Shown piece by piece: positions 25,593-35,726 of a stretch of DNA of 64,000 nt. The notes below the pieces were generated by a model. That model saw only the letters and a list, made by a program, of their open reading frames with translations. It made no database searches and was not told the DNA's origin. The stretch spans positions 682,001 to 746,000 of the forward strand of contig NZ_FTOB01000004.1 of NCBI RefSeq assembly GCF_900156625.1, read 5' to 3'. The translations under genes and the position numbers were made by a program. Source of the stretch: Zobellia uliginosa (GTDB lineage: Bacteria; Bacteroidota; Bacteroidia; Flavobacteriales; Flavobacteriaceae). How positions within the stretch are numbered: position 1 is the stretch's first letter; each line of letters starts with the position of its first letter.

Positions 25593-27065
25593 ATGCAAGC
25601 CCACCTAAACAAAATCGTTGGAGAAGGTCTCACTTATGATGACGTACTCCTAGTCCCCGCCTTTTCAGAAGTCCTCCCTAGAGAGGTAAATATTCAAAGC
25701 AAGTTTACGCGTAACATTACGATCAATGTCCCGGTTGTTTCGGCGGCCATGGATACGGTTACCGAGTCGCGTATGGCCATTGCCATTGCCCAAGAAGGGG
25801 GTATTGGGGTGTTACATAAGAATATGACCATCGAGCAACAAGCGGTAAAGGTGCGCAAGGTAAAGCGTGCAGAAAGTGGAATGATTATCGATCCGGTTAC
25901 ATTGCCCTTGAATTCTTTTGTGCGTGATGCCAAGGCGAACATGAAAGAGTATAGTATCGGTGGTATTCCCATAGTTGACGATGAAGGCAAACTGATCGGG
26001 ATCGTTACCAATAGGGACCTTCGTTTTGAGAAAAACAATGACCGTCCGATTTCCGAGGTAATGACCTCTAAAAATTTGGTTACGGTGAGCGAGGGTACTT
26101 CATTGGAGCAGGCCGAAGACATTCTTCAAGAAAATAAAATCGAAAAATTACCGGTAGTCGATAAGGACAATAAGTTAGTGGGACTTATCACGTTTAGGGA
26201 TATCACAAAACTTACCCAGAAACCTATCGCCAATAAAGATACGTATGGAAGGTTGCGCGTAGCGGCGGCCATAGGGGTAACCCCCGATGCGGTCGATCGG
26301 GCGGAGGCATTGGTAAATGCCGGCGTTGATGCCGTGGTTATTGATACGGCCCATGGCCATACCAAAGGTGTGGTGGCTGTTTTAAAAGAAGTAAAAAAGA
26401 AATTTCCTGACCTTGATGTTATTGTAGGTAACATTGCTACGGGCGAGGCTGCCAAATATTTGGTTGAAGCTGGGGCAGATGCCGTAAAAGTGGGTATCGG
26501 ACCTGGTTCCATTTGTACCACCCGTGTAGTTGCAGGGGTAGGTTTTCCTCAATTTTCGGCTGTACTCGAAGTTTCCGCCGCCATTAAAGGCTCCGGTGTT
26601 CCGGTAATTGCCGATGGAGGCATCCGTTATACTGGTGATATTCCAAAAGCTATCGCCGCTGGTGCCGATACGGTAATGTTAGGTTCCCTATTGGCAGGAA
26701 CTAAAGAATCTCCAGGGGAAACCATTATCTATGAAGGTCGAAAATTTAAATCGTACCGAGGTATGGGGTCTGTTGAAGCCATGAAAGAAGGTAGCAAAGA
26801 CCGTTACTTTCAAGATGTGGAAGACGATATTAAAAAATTGGTTCCAGAAGGTATCGTGGGCCGCGTACCTTACAAAGGGGAACTTTATGAAAGTATCCAC
26901 CAATTTGTAGGTGGTCTCCGTGCCGGTATGGGGTATTGCGGGGCTAAGGATATCAATGCCTTGAAAGAAAACGGTCGTTTCGTTAAGATTACCGCTAGTG
27001 GTATTAACGAAAGCCATCCCCATGATGTGACCATTACCAAAGAATCACCTAATTACAGTAGGTAA
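25593..27065 (+). CDS. guaB: Inosine-5'-monophosphate dehydrogenase
   Basis: 490 aa from the ATG at 25593, the normal IMPDH length. It oxidises IMP to XMP with NAD+, the committed step of GMP synthesis. Seen: [18 protein letters not shown] (~10-28); a tandem CBS (Bateman) insert with [20 protein letters not shown] (~130) and [19 protein letters not shown] (~190); the catalytic loop [17 protein letters not shown] with the active-site Cys (~305); [19 protein letters not shown] (~335); and the flap [14 protein letters not shown] with VPYKG. A second, longer start at 25527 lies upstream of the -7 element and is rejected. High confidence. Confidence 0.97.
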   Translation: MQAHLNKIVGEGLTYDDVLLVPAFSEVLPREVNIQSKFTRNITINVPVVSAAMDTVTESRMAIAIAQEGGIGVLHKNMTIEQQAVKVRKVKRAESGMIIDPVTLPLNSFVRDAKANMKEYSIGGIPIVDDEGKLIGIVTNRDLRFEKNNDRPISEVMTSKNLVTVSEGTSLEQAEDILQENKIEKLPVVDKDNKLVGLITFRDITKLTQKPIANKDTYGRLRVAAAIGVTPDAVDRAEALVNAGVDAVVIDTAHGHTKGVVAVLKEVKKKFPDLDVIVGNIATGEAAKYLVEAGADAVKVGIGPGSICTTRVVAGVGFPQFSAVLEVSAAIKGSGVPVIADGGIRYTGDIPKAIAAGADTVMLGSLLAGTKESPGETIIYEGRKFKSYRGMGSVEAMKEGSKDRYFQDVEDDIKKLVPEGIVGRVPYKGELYESIHQFVGGLRAGMGYCGAKDINALKENGRFVKITASGINESHPHDVTITKESPNYSR

Positions 27066-27070
27066 GCTTA

Positions 27071-27094
27071 TGCGGGGGGCGGTCGCTCCCCGCA
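27071..27094. terminator. GC-rich hairpin between guaB and the M1 peptidase gene
   Basis: TGCGGGG/CCCCGCA stem with a 10-base loop, five bases after the guaB stop. No good T-run follows on either side, so termination efficiency is uncertain. Confidence 0.5.
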
Positions 27095-27097
27095 ACT

Positions 27098-29665
27098 TTA
27101 TTCTTCTTTTTTCTTATTTCGTGACTGTACCCGGTGCAAATCGTCCGAGGCTTGCATCAGCTTGCTCAACAATGTAGGTTCTAAATCGGGGTTGTCATTT
27201 AAGTATTCCTTTAAAATGGTATAGGCCTCGGCAGAAGTCTGTTTGCCAATGGTGTTGCTGAGCCATCCTTTTGGAAAGAAAATATCCCCAGTTTTTTGAA
27301 TCTCTTCCAATAGATCAAGGCTCGCCCTTAGGTTTACAAGGCTTTCCTTTGCGCGCAAGGGGTGGTTGAGGTAGGCCAAGGCCTGCAAGACCCATGATTC
27401 CTTCTGTCGGTTCCCCTCGTCTTTAAGGGAGTTGAAAAATCGATTCCTAACGGTTTTGTCTTTCGATAGGGAAGGGAGGAGGAAGTTGAACTCCGCCAGT
27501 TTATCGGGATTGTCGATGGCTTTTTCCGCCTGCTCTAGAATGCGCTGGGAATCGGAATGGCCGAATAGGGCCAAGCGCATTGCCATCTTTGTATAATCGT
27601 CTTGGTTGAGCTTTAAATTGGGTATGAGGAGGTCTTTGTGCCAAACTTGGTACAATTGTTCTTTCGATTCTTCGGAATAGGCCACTGAGCTAAAAGTCGA
27701 AAACAGGCTTTTTTTAATGTTGGCCGGAAGTTCTGATTGCAGTTGTGCCCAAAGTTGATTGGCAAGCCGTGGTTGGTATCTTGTTCTTTCTTCAGGGCTA
27801 AGGTACTTCCAGAAGATAGTGGTCGTATAACCGGATAGTAAATTGACCAATAGCTCATTTTTTTCGCTAACTAACTTTTGACCGAAAAAATCCAGTAAAC
27901 TTGTAGGGGCGAGAGCTCCGTTTAAAGTGTTTTCATAAGTATTGATATACATATAACCACGGGCGACGTCATCTTCGATTGTGAGGTCGTTTTTTGTGTT
28001 GTGGATAGGAAAAACACCATAGCCCATGCCATTGGAGTTGTAAATGATCGATATGGGTTTCGGCTTGCCTATAGCTTCGGGAAGGTTGATACTACTTCCG
28101 TTCATATCGACCAAAACCTTTTGTAAGCCGTCTTTGTAGACCAAGGTCAGTTCAAAGGTCTGTGGCCATACGTGGTAGCTGTTGTCTTCGGCGGTCTGGC
28201 TTATTTCAAAGGAGGATATGTTCTGGTTGGCATCGTAGACAATTTGTTCGTGAAATATAGGGCGACTAGGACTGTTGACCCATACTTCGCTCCATTCTTC
28301 AATGTCTATGTCCGATTTACCGTCAAGAATATGTACAAGGTCGCTCCATTCGGCATTGCTGTTTTTGTAAGTTGTAATATATTCCTGTATTCCCTCTTGA
28401 AAAGCCTCTTTCCCGATAAGGGCTTCTAGCTGCCGCATCATTATCGGGGCTTTGCTATAGATGATGCTTCCGTATAATGAGCCTGCATTGTTGAGGTTGT
28501 CGAGCTTTTGACGAATTGGGTTTGAGCCCTTGGTCCGGTCTTCGCTATAGGCCCTGGGGTAATGGGTAGTCATAAATGAAAGGTCGTGGTTGATGTCAGG
28601 AAAGGCCGGATTCGCTATTTTGTCGGCAATAAAATTGGCAAAGACTTCCTTCATCCAAACATCGTTGAACCAGTTCATGGTGACCAGATCGCCGAACCAC
28701 ATATGGCTGGTTTCGTGCGCTATAAGTTTTAGTCGTCGCAGTTTTTGGTTTTTTGTGGAAGTCGTGTCGAGAAATAGGGCTTCTTCTTTGTATTGAATCG
28801 CGCCAACATGCTCCATTCCGCCGTATTGAAACCCCGGAATGGCCGCAAAGTCGAGTTTTTGGAAGGGAAATGGGTGATGGGTATAGGCTTCTAAAAAGGA
28901 TATGGATTGCTGGTGTAGACGAAAGATCGTATCGGCGCTGTAGGCAACCTTGTCATCGTCGGTTTCCCTGTATAATAGGGTCATGTCGAATTTACCCGGA
29001 TTTTGGCGGGTGGTTTCGAATTTGCCGGCCACAAAAGAGAAGAGGTACGTGCTCATTAGGTCCGACGGGCCAAAATAGTGCTTGCTGAATCCGTTGATTT
29101 CCTCTTTCTTTATTTCGGGAGCCCCGCAGAGCACGGCCCAATCTTTGGGTGCCGTAATCTCCATGGAGTAGGTGGCCTTGATATTCGGTTGGTCGAAACA
29201 CGGGAAGAGGGTTCGGGCACGATCAGGTACTAAAAGAGTATATAGGTAGTCGTCGTTGCGGTTCAGCGATGATTCGCCGGCCGTAAATACTATTTCTATG
29301 CTGTTTTTACCGAGTTTGAGGTGTTTGGCGGGTATGGTGATGTGCTCTTTTTGATGGAGGATCCCAATGGTCTTCCCATTGGCTTGAATCGATTTTAAAT
29401 GCTTGCTTTCTTCTTTGAAATCTAAATATAAAGGGGTGTCTAGATTTGAAATTTGCAAGCTCAGAAGGAGTTTGGAGGCAATAGGTACTGTCTTTTCTTC
29501 TGGAATTTGAAACTCGAGGCGGTATTCGACCTCGGAAACTTGGTCTTTTCTGTAATTCGCCAATTCTAAGGAAACGCCATTTGTCAACTCGGGCGGCTGG
29601 TTTTTGGGCTCTTTGCACGAAAAGAGGAATAAGCCGGTAAGGGCTGCGATAAAGAATATTTTCAT
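27098..29665 (-). CDS. M1 family aminopeptidase lipoprotein
   Basis: 855 aa. A lipoprotein signal ends at Cys17 (IAALTGLFLFSC). The zinc site HETSHMWFGDLVTMNWFNDV (His-Glu-x-x-His, ~315) is followed 18 residues later by the third ligand Glu in MKEVFANF. The exopeptidase N-terminus-binding motif, usually GAMEN, reads GGMEH here (in QYGGMEHVGAI, ~280). The C-terminal half is helical (ERAP1-like). It is likely tethered in the periplasm or outer membrane to trim peptides. Aminopeptidase N type is the best name; specificity is unknown. Confidence 0.9.
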   Translation of the reverse strand: MKIFFIAALTGLFLFSCKEPKNQPPELTNGVSLELANYRKDQVSEVEYRLEFQIPEEKTVPIASKLLLSLQISNLDTPLYLDFKEESKHLKSIQANGKTIGILHQKEHITIPAKHLKLGKNSIEIVFTAGESSLNRNDDYLYTLLVPDRARTLFPCFDQPNIKATYSMEITAPKDWAVLCGAPEIKKEEINGFSKHYFGPSDLMSTYLFSFVAGKFETTRQNPGKFDMTLLYRETDDDKVAYSADTIFRLHQQSISFLEAYTHHPFPFQKLDFAAIPGFQYGGMEHVGAIQYKEEALFLDTTSTKNQKLRRLKLIAHETSHMWFGDLVTMNWFNDVWMKEVFANFIADKIANPAFPDINHDLSFMTTHYPRAYSEDRTKGSNPIRQKLDNLNNAGSLYGSIIYSKAPIMMRQLEALIGKEAFQEGIQEYITTYKNSNAEWSDLVHILDGKSDIDIEEWSEVWVNSPSRPIFHEQIVYDANQNISSFEISQTAEDNSYHVWPQTFELTLVYKDGLQKVLVDMNGSSINLPEAIGKPKPISIIYNSNGMGYGVFPIHNTKNDLTIEDDVARGYMYINTYENTLNGALAPTSLLDFFGQKLVSEKNELLVNLLSGYTTTIFWKYLSPEERTRYQPRLANQLWAQLQSELPANIKKSLFSTFSSVAYSEESKEQLYQVWHKDLLIPNLKLNQDDYTKMAMRLALFGHSDSQRILEQAEKAIDNPDKLAEFNFLLPSLSKDKTVRNRFFNSLKDEGNRQKESWVLQALAYLNHPLRAKESLVNLRASLDLLEEIQKTGDIFFPKGWLSNTIGKQTSAEAYTILKEYLNDNPDLEPTLLSKLMQASDDLHRVQSRNKKKEE

Positions 29666-29759
29666 GAACTTTTGAAATTCGCGATTTGCTATGGGAAAAT
29701 GAAAGTACTCAAAAGTAAAAACGAATACAAGTAGATAGGGTATCTAAGTTTTAAGACAT

Positions 29760-29792
29760 AAAAAAACCGATATCGTTTGAAGCGATATCGGG
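29760..29792 (-). terminator. Intrinsic terminator of the thioredoxin-family gene
   Basis: On the minus strand, CCGATATCG, 7-base loop, CGATATCGG, then a run of seven T. A perfect 9-bp stem. Confidence 0.88.
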
Positions 29793-29819
29793 TTATATAT
29801 GATCTTATCGTTAGGGACT

Positions 29820-30344
29820 TTACTTTCCTTCTCCGGCGTAAGTCTTCCAGTCTTGTTCTTTGTAAATGTTGTCGCCAAAGTATCTGGCAATATTTAAGAA
29901 AGGCTCGGGTTTTTGATATCCGGGTACGGGTGAAAGCATGTTCATTTCCTCGTCAAGGAAAATCGTAGTCGGATAACTCAACCGTCCCTGCATTAGGGCA
30001 GCGGCAAATTCGTGATAGCCTTTTCTTCCGGAGGGAACGAACTTGTAGGTCTTTCCCTTGAACTCTATGGGCTCTTTGCCCTCGCCATCGAGTTTGACCA
30101 TGTAAAAGTTCTCGGCCATATAGGCAGCGACCTCTGAATTTTGAAAGGTATCCTTATCCATCTTCTTGCACCAACCGCACCAGTCGGTATAGACATCGAT
30201 AAATATTTTCTTGGGATTTTTTTCGGTAGCCACCAATTCGGCAGCCTCGTTCCAGCTTAACCATTGCACTTCTTGGGCACTCAGGGTCAGGGCCGATAGT
30301 CCCATAAAAACAAAAAGGATGGTTTTCAAGGCAGATACTCTCAT
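29820..30344 (-). CDS. Secreted thioredoxin-family protein
   Basis: 174 aa. A signal peptide spans residues 1-~23 (KTILFVFMGLSALTLSAQ). The thioredoxin-like domain has the redox motif WCGWCKKMDKDTF near residue 57 and a cis-Pro region LSYPTTIFLDEEMN near 120. This belongs to the thioredoxin_7/DUF255-like group common in Bacteroidota, acting in the periplasm as a thiol oxidoreductase, reductant or chaperone. lysA is 60 bases upstream on the same strand and may share its transcript. Family firm, substrate unknown. Confidence 0.86.
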   Translation of the reverse strand: MRVSALKTILFVFMGLSALTLSAQEVQWLSWNEAAELVATEKNPKKIFIDVYTDWCGWCKKMDKDTFQNSEVAAYMAENFYMVKLDGEGKEPIEFKGKTYKFVPSGRKGYHEFAAALMQGRLSYPTTIFLDEEMNMLSPVPGYQKPEPFLNIARYFGDNIYKEQDWKTYAGEGK

Positions 30345-30404
30345 GTTACTTTTTTCAATGGTTAGTCCAACAACTATACCAAAACTAACGAAAATACCTG
30401 ATCT

Positions 30405-31646
30405 TTATTTTGCCAGGGCCTTTTCCTTTTTCTTGACGAATAGGTCTTTAACGTCGATTTGGTGTTTGACGAGGTCTTCAAAGGTTTCGCGTTCCCGAAT
30501 TAAGATCGCTTTGCCTTCGTGCCACAGTACTTCTGCCGGACGGAATCTAGAGTTATAGTTGCTCGCCATGGTAAAGCAATATGCACCTGCATTTTTGAAA
30601 CAAAGAATGTCGCCTTCACTTATTTCGTTGATCCTTCTGTTACTGGCAAAGGTGTCGGTCTCACAGATATAGCCTACTACAGAGTAATAGCGCTCCCTGC
30701 CCGCAGGATTGGATATGTTGATGATACGGTGCGTAGCCCCATATAGCATTGGACGGATCAAGTGGTTGAACCCAGAATCTATACTGGCGAAAACCGTTGA
30801 GGTCGTTTGCTTGACGACATTGACCTTGGCCAGAAAATGACCGGCTTCGCTTACTAAGAACTTACCGGGTTCAAAGGCAAGTGTCAATTCTTTGCCGTAC
30901 TCTTTGCAGAATTCATTGAAGCGCGAACCTAGTTTTTTGCCCAATTCCTCTACGTTGGTCTCGATATCGCCTTCTTTGTAAGGTACTTTAAAACCGCTAC
31001 CGAAGTCTATAAAATCTAAATTCTTGAAGTTTTTGGCGGTTTCAAACAAGATTTCGGAAGCGTATAAAAATACATCGATATCAAGAATATCGCTTCCGGT
31101 GTGCATGTGAATACCGTTGATGTTCATTTTGGTCACCTCTACTATGCGCAATAAGTGCGGAATCTGGTGAATGCTGATACCGAATTTGGAATCAATATGG
31201 CCCACGGAAATATTTGAATTGCCGCCCGCCATCACATGGGGGTTGATTCGAATACAAACGGGTACATCAGGATGTTTGCTGCCGAATTGCTCTAAGATAG
31301 AAAGGTTGTCTATGTTGATACGGACACCAAGTTTGGAGGCTTCTTCGATCTCTTCCAAGGAAACACCATTGGGCGTAAAAATTATCGATTCAGGTTTGAA
31401 ACCCGCAAGTAGGCCCAATTGAACCTCTTGAATGGAAACGGTGTCAAGTCCGCTCCCCAGATTATTCATCAATTTGAGTATGGCTACATTGGACAATGCT
31501 TTGGCCGCGTAGTTCAATTTTAGTTTCTTTACGCTTCCAAAGGCATTTGTAAGTCGTTGAAACTGAGAGATTATTTTTTCCGAATCGTAAACGTAGACGG
31601 GGTCTCCAAAGGTTTTTGCTATATTGAGCAAATCAGTATGATTCAT
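30405..31646 (-). CDS. lysA: Diaminopimelate decarboxylase
   Basis: 413 aa, standard length; converts meso-diaminopimelate to lysine with PLP. Motifs: LNYAAKALSNVAILK with the PLP-binding Lys (~48), GIHMHTGSDILD (~180), DFGSGFKVPYK (~210), AFEPGKFLVSEAG (~260), the CETDTFA catalytic Cys block (~330), and AGAYCFTMASNYNSRFRPAEV (~365). Same strand as, and 60 bases upstream of, the thioredoxin-family gene. No other lysine genes are nearby. High confidence. Confidence 0.96.
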   Translation of the reverse strand: MNHTDLLNIAKTFGDPVYVYDSEKIISQFQRLTNAFGSVKKLKLNYAAKALSNVAILKLMNNLGSGLDTVSIQEVQLGLLAGFKPESIIFTPNGVSLEEIEEASKLGVRINIDNLSILEQFGSKHPDVPVCIRINPHVMAGGNSNISVGHIDSKFGISIHQIPHLLRIVEVTKMNINGIHMHTGSDILDIDVFLYASEILFETAKNFKNLDFIDFGSGFKVPYKEGDIETNVEELGKKLGSRFNEFCKEYGKELTLAFEPGKFLVSEAGHFLAKVNVVKQTTSTVFASIDSGFNHLIRPMLYGATHRIINISNPAGRERYYSVVGYICETDTFASNRRINEISEGDILCFKNAGAYCFTMASNYNSRFRPAEVLWHEGKAILIRERETFEDLVKHQIDVKDLFVKKKEKALAK

Positions 31647-31812
31647 AATACTTCAGTATTTGGGGCGAATTTAACCCGATTAAGCGTTATGAGCAAAAAA
31701 ACAATCACAAATATGAAAAATACAACAAATTGTTATTTTTGAAACACGTGTTGAATTTTATTATTTGTGATTCTTCATTTGAGTTGTACTTTTAGCCTAA
31801 ATATTTTGCATC

Positions 31813-32451
31813 ATGAGACTGCCTTTATTTCCTTTACAATCCATTTTTTTTCCTGGGGAAACCGTACCCCTGCATATTTTTGAAGACCGGTATAAACAAC
31901 TCATTTCCGATTGTAGGAAAGAAGCCTTGACCTTTGGGATCCCGGTTTATATCAATAATGGTATGACCTATGGTACCGAAGTGCAATTGGTGGAGATAGT
32001 CAACTCTTATGACAACGGGGAGATGGATGTAACCTGTGTCGGCCGTCAAGTCTTCCGTATATTGAGCTTTGAGAACCAGATGCCGGGCAAGCTCTACGCT
32101 GGTGGTACCGTAGAATTTCTTGACAGTGTTAACGATGCCGATAAGACATTGAAAAAAACGGTACTGGACCAAATATATCGATTGTACGACCTTATGGGCG
32201 TGTCGTATTCGCCCCTGCCCCTCGAGAAGTTCAACAGTTATGTGTTGGTGCATAAAATGGGACTCTCGTTCGAGCAAGAGTACGAGCTTTTGCAAATGCC
32301 AAGGGAAAGTGACCGCATGCTTTTTATGCAATCGCATTTGGAGTCTACAATCGCTATGTTAAACGAGGTGAACCGTACGAAGAAAACTATTGAAATGAAC
32401 GGGAACTTCAAGAATTTCGACCCATTGGATTTTAAGGACTTCAATTTGTAA
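31813..32451 (+). CDS. LON substrate-binding-domain protein
   Basis: 212 aa consisting only of the Lon N-terminal (PUA-like) domain, without ATPase or protease. Conserved features: LPLFPLQSIFFPGETVPLHIF at the N-terminus, DRYKQLISDCRK, and the later MDVTCVGRQVFRILSF. Stand-alone proteins of this type are widespread and of unknown function; substrate recruitment is a guess. Divergent from lysA (166 bases between starts), with sucC 179 bases downstream under its own -7 element. Confidence 0.86.
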   Translation: MRLPLFPLQSIFFPGETVPLHIFEDRYKQLISDCRKEALTFGIPVYINNGMTYGTEVQLVEIVNSYDNGEMDVTCVGRQVFRILSFENQMPGKLYAGGTVEFLDSVNDADKTLKKTVLDQIYRLYDLMGVSYSPLPLEKFNSYVLVHKMGLSFEQEYELLQMPRESDRMLFMQSHLESTIAMLNEVNRTKKTIEMNGNFKNFDPLDFKDFNL

Positions 32452-32595
32452 TTAGGGCTTTAAAGTGAAATTCAAGAAGTTGAACAAAGCGTTTTGCTTC
32501 GTTCTAAGCCTGAATTTTATTTGACTCCTTAAGGACTTCAAAAATTGTTAAGCAACTAACTCTATAATTCATTAGTCTAAATGCCGTGGGTTTGC

Positions 32596-32604
32596 TATTT
32601 TTGC
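32596..32604 (+). promoter_or_regulatory. Bacteroidota -7 promoter element (sucC)
   Basis: TATTTTTGC, an exact TAnnTTTG match, 26 bases before the sucC ATG. Confidence 0.6.
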
Positions 32605-32630
32605 TTTCGAATCTAAATATACCTTAATAT

Positions 32631-33824
32631 ATGAATCTTCACGAGTACCAAGGAAAAGAGATTTTGGCCAGTTTCGGTGTGCGCATTCAGCGCGGTATAG
32701 TGGCCCATAATTCAAAGGAAGCGGTTGAGGCTGCAAAACAATTGACTGCAGAGACCGGAACCGGATGGCATGTAATAAAGGCTCAGGTACATGCGGGCGG
32801 CCGTGGTAAAGGTGGAGGTGTAAAATTGGCCAAAAACCTAAAGGAAGTAGAAGAAATTGCCGGAAACATTATTGGAATGAACCTGATTACCCCGCAGACA
32901 TCTGCAGCAGGTAAAAAGGTACATCAAGTTTTGGTCGCCGAAGATGTTTATTATCCAGGTGATAGCGAAACCAATGAGTTCTATATGTCCGTACTTTTGA
33001 ACAGGGGTACTGGAAGAAACATGATCATGTACTCTACTGAAGGGGGAATGGATATCGAAGAGGTGGCCGAGAGCACTCCGCACCTTATCTTTACGGAAGA
33101 GATCGATCCCGCTACAGGTCTTTTGCCTTTCCAGGCACGAAAAATAGCCTTTAACCTAGGCCTTTCGGGTACGGCGTTCAAAGAGATGACAAAGTTCGTT
33201 TCCGCCTTGTACAAAGCATATGTAGAGAGTGACTCCAGTATGTTCGAAATCAACCCTGTGTTAAAAACATCGGATGATAAGATCATGGCCGTAGATGCTA
33301 AAGTATCTATCGATGACAATGCGCTTTTCCGCAGAAAGCAATATGCCGAAATGCGTGATTTGCGAGAAGAAAACCCTATTGAAGTAGAAGCCCGTGCAGT
33401 GGGCCTTAACTATGTTGACCTTGACGGAAACGTAGGTTGTATGGTTAACGGCGCCGGATTGGCAATGGCAACTATGGACTTGATCAAAATGGCAGGTGGT
33501 GAGCCGGCTAACTTCTTGGATGTTGGTGGTACAGCCGATGCTAAAAGGGTAGAGGAAGCTTTCCGAATTATCTTAAAGGATGAAGGTGTTAAGGCTATCC
33601 TTATCAACATATTTGGTGGTATCGTTCGTTGTGACCGTGTAGCACAAGGCGTTGTTGACGCTTACAAGAACATGGGTGATGCGATTAAAGTGCCGATTAT
33701 TGTTAGACTGCAAGGTACTAATGCAGAACTTGCCAAGGAAATTATCGACAACTCTGGTTTGGCCGTACACTCAGCCGTTCAGTTTCAAGAAGCTGCCGAT
33801 AAGGTTAAGGAAGTTTTGAGTTAG
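32631..33824 (+). CDS. sucC: Succinate-CoA ligase, beta subunit
   Basis: 397 aa, the usual length. The ATP-grasp domain occupies the N-terminal ~235 residues (MNLHEYQGKEILASFGV; VIKAQVHAGGRGKGGGVKLA at ~45-65; FEINPVLKTSDDKIMAVDAK at ~205). The CoA-ligase domain follows, with GNVGCMVNGAGLAMATMDLI and ANFLDVGGTAD (~290) and FGGIVRCDRVAQGV (~325). It forms the TCA-cycle enzyme with SucD, but sucD is not in the neighbourhood; in this family the two subunits are often separated. Strong terminator 30 bases after the stop. High confidence. Confidence 0.96.
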   Translation: MNLHEYQGKEILASFGVRIQRGIVAHNSKEAVEAAKQLTAETGTGWHVIKAQVHAGGRGKGGGVKLAKNLKEVEEIAGNIIGMNLITPQTSAAGKKVHQVLVAEDVYYPGDSETNEFYMSVLLNRGTGRNMIMYSTEGGMDIEEVAESTPHLIFTEEIDPATGLLPFQARKIAFNLGLSGTAFKEMTKFVSALYKAYVESDSSMFEINPVLKTSDDKIMAVDAKVSIDDNALFRRKQYAEMRDLREENPIEVEARAVGLNYVDLDGNVGCMVNGAGLAMATMDLIKMAGGEPANFLDVGGTADAKRVEEAFRIILKDEGVKAILINIFGGIVRCDRVAQGVVDAYKNMGDAIKVPIIVRLQGTNAELAKEIIDNSGLAVHSAVQFQEAADKVKEVLS

Positions 33825-33853
33825 TATTCAATACGATATATAATTTAAAGAAG

Positions 33854-33881
33854 GGGGCGATATTCATATCGCCCCTTTTTT
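33854..33881 (+). terminator. Intrinsic terminator of sucC
   Basis: GGGGCGATA, 4-base loop, TATCGCCCC, then six T. A perfect 9-bp stem. Confidence 0.9.
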
Positions 33882-34105
33882 ATGTCTTGCATTTCGATAG
33901 TTGACGCTTATATACGACCGTTTTTAAGGATCGACTAGGTTCAGGTCGTGCCAAAACCTAACATATCGTTAGATATTACCCTTGTTTTATGACATTAATG
34001 TTTTAGAGTGTTAAATTTTGGTAAATTATGAATATGTGAGCGCTGTTTTGCGATATCTTTAATATGAATTAGCGAACGGATTTTTATATTTCAAACCAAA
34101 ATATC

Positions 34106-34450
34106 ATGAAAAAAGCAGTTTATACCTTAATCTTAGTAATGGCGTTGGGTATCAATTACGGTATGGCCAACACTCCTGTAAAACACAAACCGAAAATTTC
34201 AAAGGTGCTTACTTCACAAATTTACCAGATGCTGGGTGAATACGAGGTGCCAAATGACATTAGAGGGGCCAAGGCCGAAGTACGTGTGGCCGTTGACAAG
34301 GGCAATTACTTGAGAATTCTATCCATCGAAACCGATAATGCCCAACTGGATAAATATATTAGAAGTGCAATTGATTTTGAGCGACTTGCAAAAGGGTCGT
34401 TTGAACAAGGTGTAGTCTATCGCATTCCGATAGAAGTAGCAAAAAAATAG
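34106..34450 (+). CDS. Small secreted protein, paralogue of 42869-43204
   Basis: 114 aa. Signal peptide (residues 1-~21, AVYTLILVMALGINYGMA), then a ~90-residue domain: ISKVLTSQIYQMLGEYEVP, KAEVRVAVDKGNYLRILSIE, DKYIRSAIDFERLAKG, ending GVVYRIPIEVAKK. The beta-alpha-beta pattern (V-x-V, ILSIETDN, helix, G-x-x-Y-x-[IL]-P) resembles a TonB C-terminal-like fold. It shares this pattern with the 111-aa product at 42869-43204, so the two are paralogues. Not recognised as a named family. The gene has its own terminator, and its 281-base upstream region (33825-34105) holds only the sucC terminator and AT-rich sequence. Confidence 0.75.
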   Translation: MKKAVYTLILVMALGINYGMANTPVKHKPKISKVLTSQIYQMLGEYEVPNDIRGAKAEVRVAVDKGNYLRILSIETDNAQLDKYIRSAIDFERLAKGSFEQGVVYRIPIEVAKK

Positions 34451-34472
34451 TTTTCTATTTTCGAAAAAAGTA

Positions 34473-34500
34473 AACGGCCCCTTTAGAGAGGCCGTTTTTT
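34473..34500. terminator. Bidirectional intrinsic terminator
   Basis: AACGGCC/GGCCGTT stem with a 10-base loop and T-run to the right; on the minus strand it is followed by TTTACTTTTTT. It lies between the small secreted gene and the convergent alanine dehydrogenase gene. Confidence 0.85.
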
Positions 34501-34517
34501 ATGGGGTATTTTCAAGT

Positions 34518-35603
34518 TTAGATTTGAAAGGCTTCCTTGATTTCGTCATAAACGATTTCTCCTTCTATAATGTTCAGGCCTTTTTGTAGGCAGGCATCTT
34601 CTTCGGTGGCCTTTTGCCATCCGAGGTTGGCCAGTTTAATGACATAGGGTAGGGTTACGTTGGTCAAGGCCATGGTTGAGGTATGCGGCACTGCTCCTGG
34701 CATATTGGCCACACAGTAATGTACGACATCGTCTATGATATATATGGGGTCTTCGTGCGTGGTAGGTTTCGTGGTTTCAACGCAGCCTCCTTGGTCTACG
34801 GCCACATCGACGATAACCGTTCCTGGGCGCATTTCCTTAAGCATGTCCTTGGTAATCAGGTTGGGGGCCTTTGCTCCTTTTAGCAATACACCGCCTATAA
34901 TCAGGTCGTGGGTCTTGATATGCTTCCTAATGTTGAATTCGTTTGAGAATTCGGTGACCACATGAGGGGGCATTACATCGTTGACATAGCGCAAACGCTT
35001 CATGTTGATATCTAAGATGGTGACGTGGGCGCCAAGTCCCGCCGCCATTTTTGCGGCCTGAATGCCGACTATTCCGGCACCTAAGACCAGTACCTTGCCT
35101 GGGGCTACACCGGGTACGCCACCTAATAGAACACCTCTTCCCTTTACAGGCTTCTCCAAGTATTTGGCCCCTTGTTGAATGGCCATTCTGCCGGCTACTT
35201 CAGACATGGGGGTCAATAGGGGCAGGGTGCCTTCATCGTCTTCCACTGTTTCGTAGGCAATACATATCGATTTGCTTTTCACCATGGCCTCGGTCAGGGC
35301 TTCGCTAGAGGCAAAATGAAAATAGGTGAATACGATTTGTTGTGGCTGTACCAATGCGTACTCTTCTTCTGTAGGCTCCTTTACTTTTACGATCATCTCG
35401 CTGATGCCGTAGACTTGACCTAAGGTGTCTAAGATAAGGGCGCCGGCTTTCTTGTAGTCGTTATCAAAAAATCCACTGCCTTCGCCTGCAGTGGATTGGA
35501 TGTATACGGTGTGGCCGTATTTGGTAAGTTCGTAAACACCTGCGGGGGTCATGCCCACCCGGCTTTCGTTGTTTTTTATTTCTTTAGGGATGCCTATCTT
35601 CAT
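34518..35603 (-). CDS. ald: Alanine dehydrogenase
   Basis: 361 aa from the ATG at 35603 (MKIGIPKEIKNNESRVGMTP); an upstream start at 35666 adds 21 residues that do not match the family. The enzyme interconverts L-alanine with pyruvate and ammonia using NAD. Seen: KEIKNNESRVGMTPAGVYEL (substrate Arg, ~15), a Lys-containing MIVKVKEPTEEEY block (~70), the Rossmann Gly motif GAGIVGIQAAKMAAGLG (~170) with acidic Asp in TILDINMKRL, and VAVDQGGCVETTKPTTH (~270) with NMPGAVPHTSTMAL (~300). Last gene of a minus-strand series with the AEC transporter and the receptor cluster; ends at the bidirectional terminator. Confidence 0.93.
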   Translation of the reverse strand: MKIGIPKEIKNNESRVGMTPAGVYELTKYGHTVYIQSTAGEGSGFFDNDYKKAGALILDTLGQVYGISEMIVKVKEPTEEEYALVQPQQIVFTYFHFASSEALTEAMVKSKSICIAYETVEDDEGTLPLLTPMSEVAGRMAIQQGAKYLEKPVKGRGVLLGGVPGVAPGKVLVLGAGIVGIQAAKMAAGLGAHVTILDINMKRLRYVNDVMPPHVVTEFSNEFNIRKHIKTHDLIIGGVLLKGAKAPNLITKDMLKEMRPGTVIVDVAVDQGGCVETTKPTTHEDPIYIIDDVVHYCVANMPGAVPHTSTMALTNVTLPYVIKLANLGWQKATEEDACLQKGLNIIEGEIVYDEIKEAFQI

Positions 35604-35726
35604 AGTGAACGGGGGCTTAAGATTAAAATGTGACTCTATTTGGGGTAATGCAATAGTAATTTCCAAAGAGGACGGTGCCTGTAAATTAAATTCAGATAAA
35701 GGGCCATTTGAACCTCGGAAGGTCTT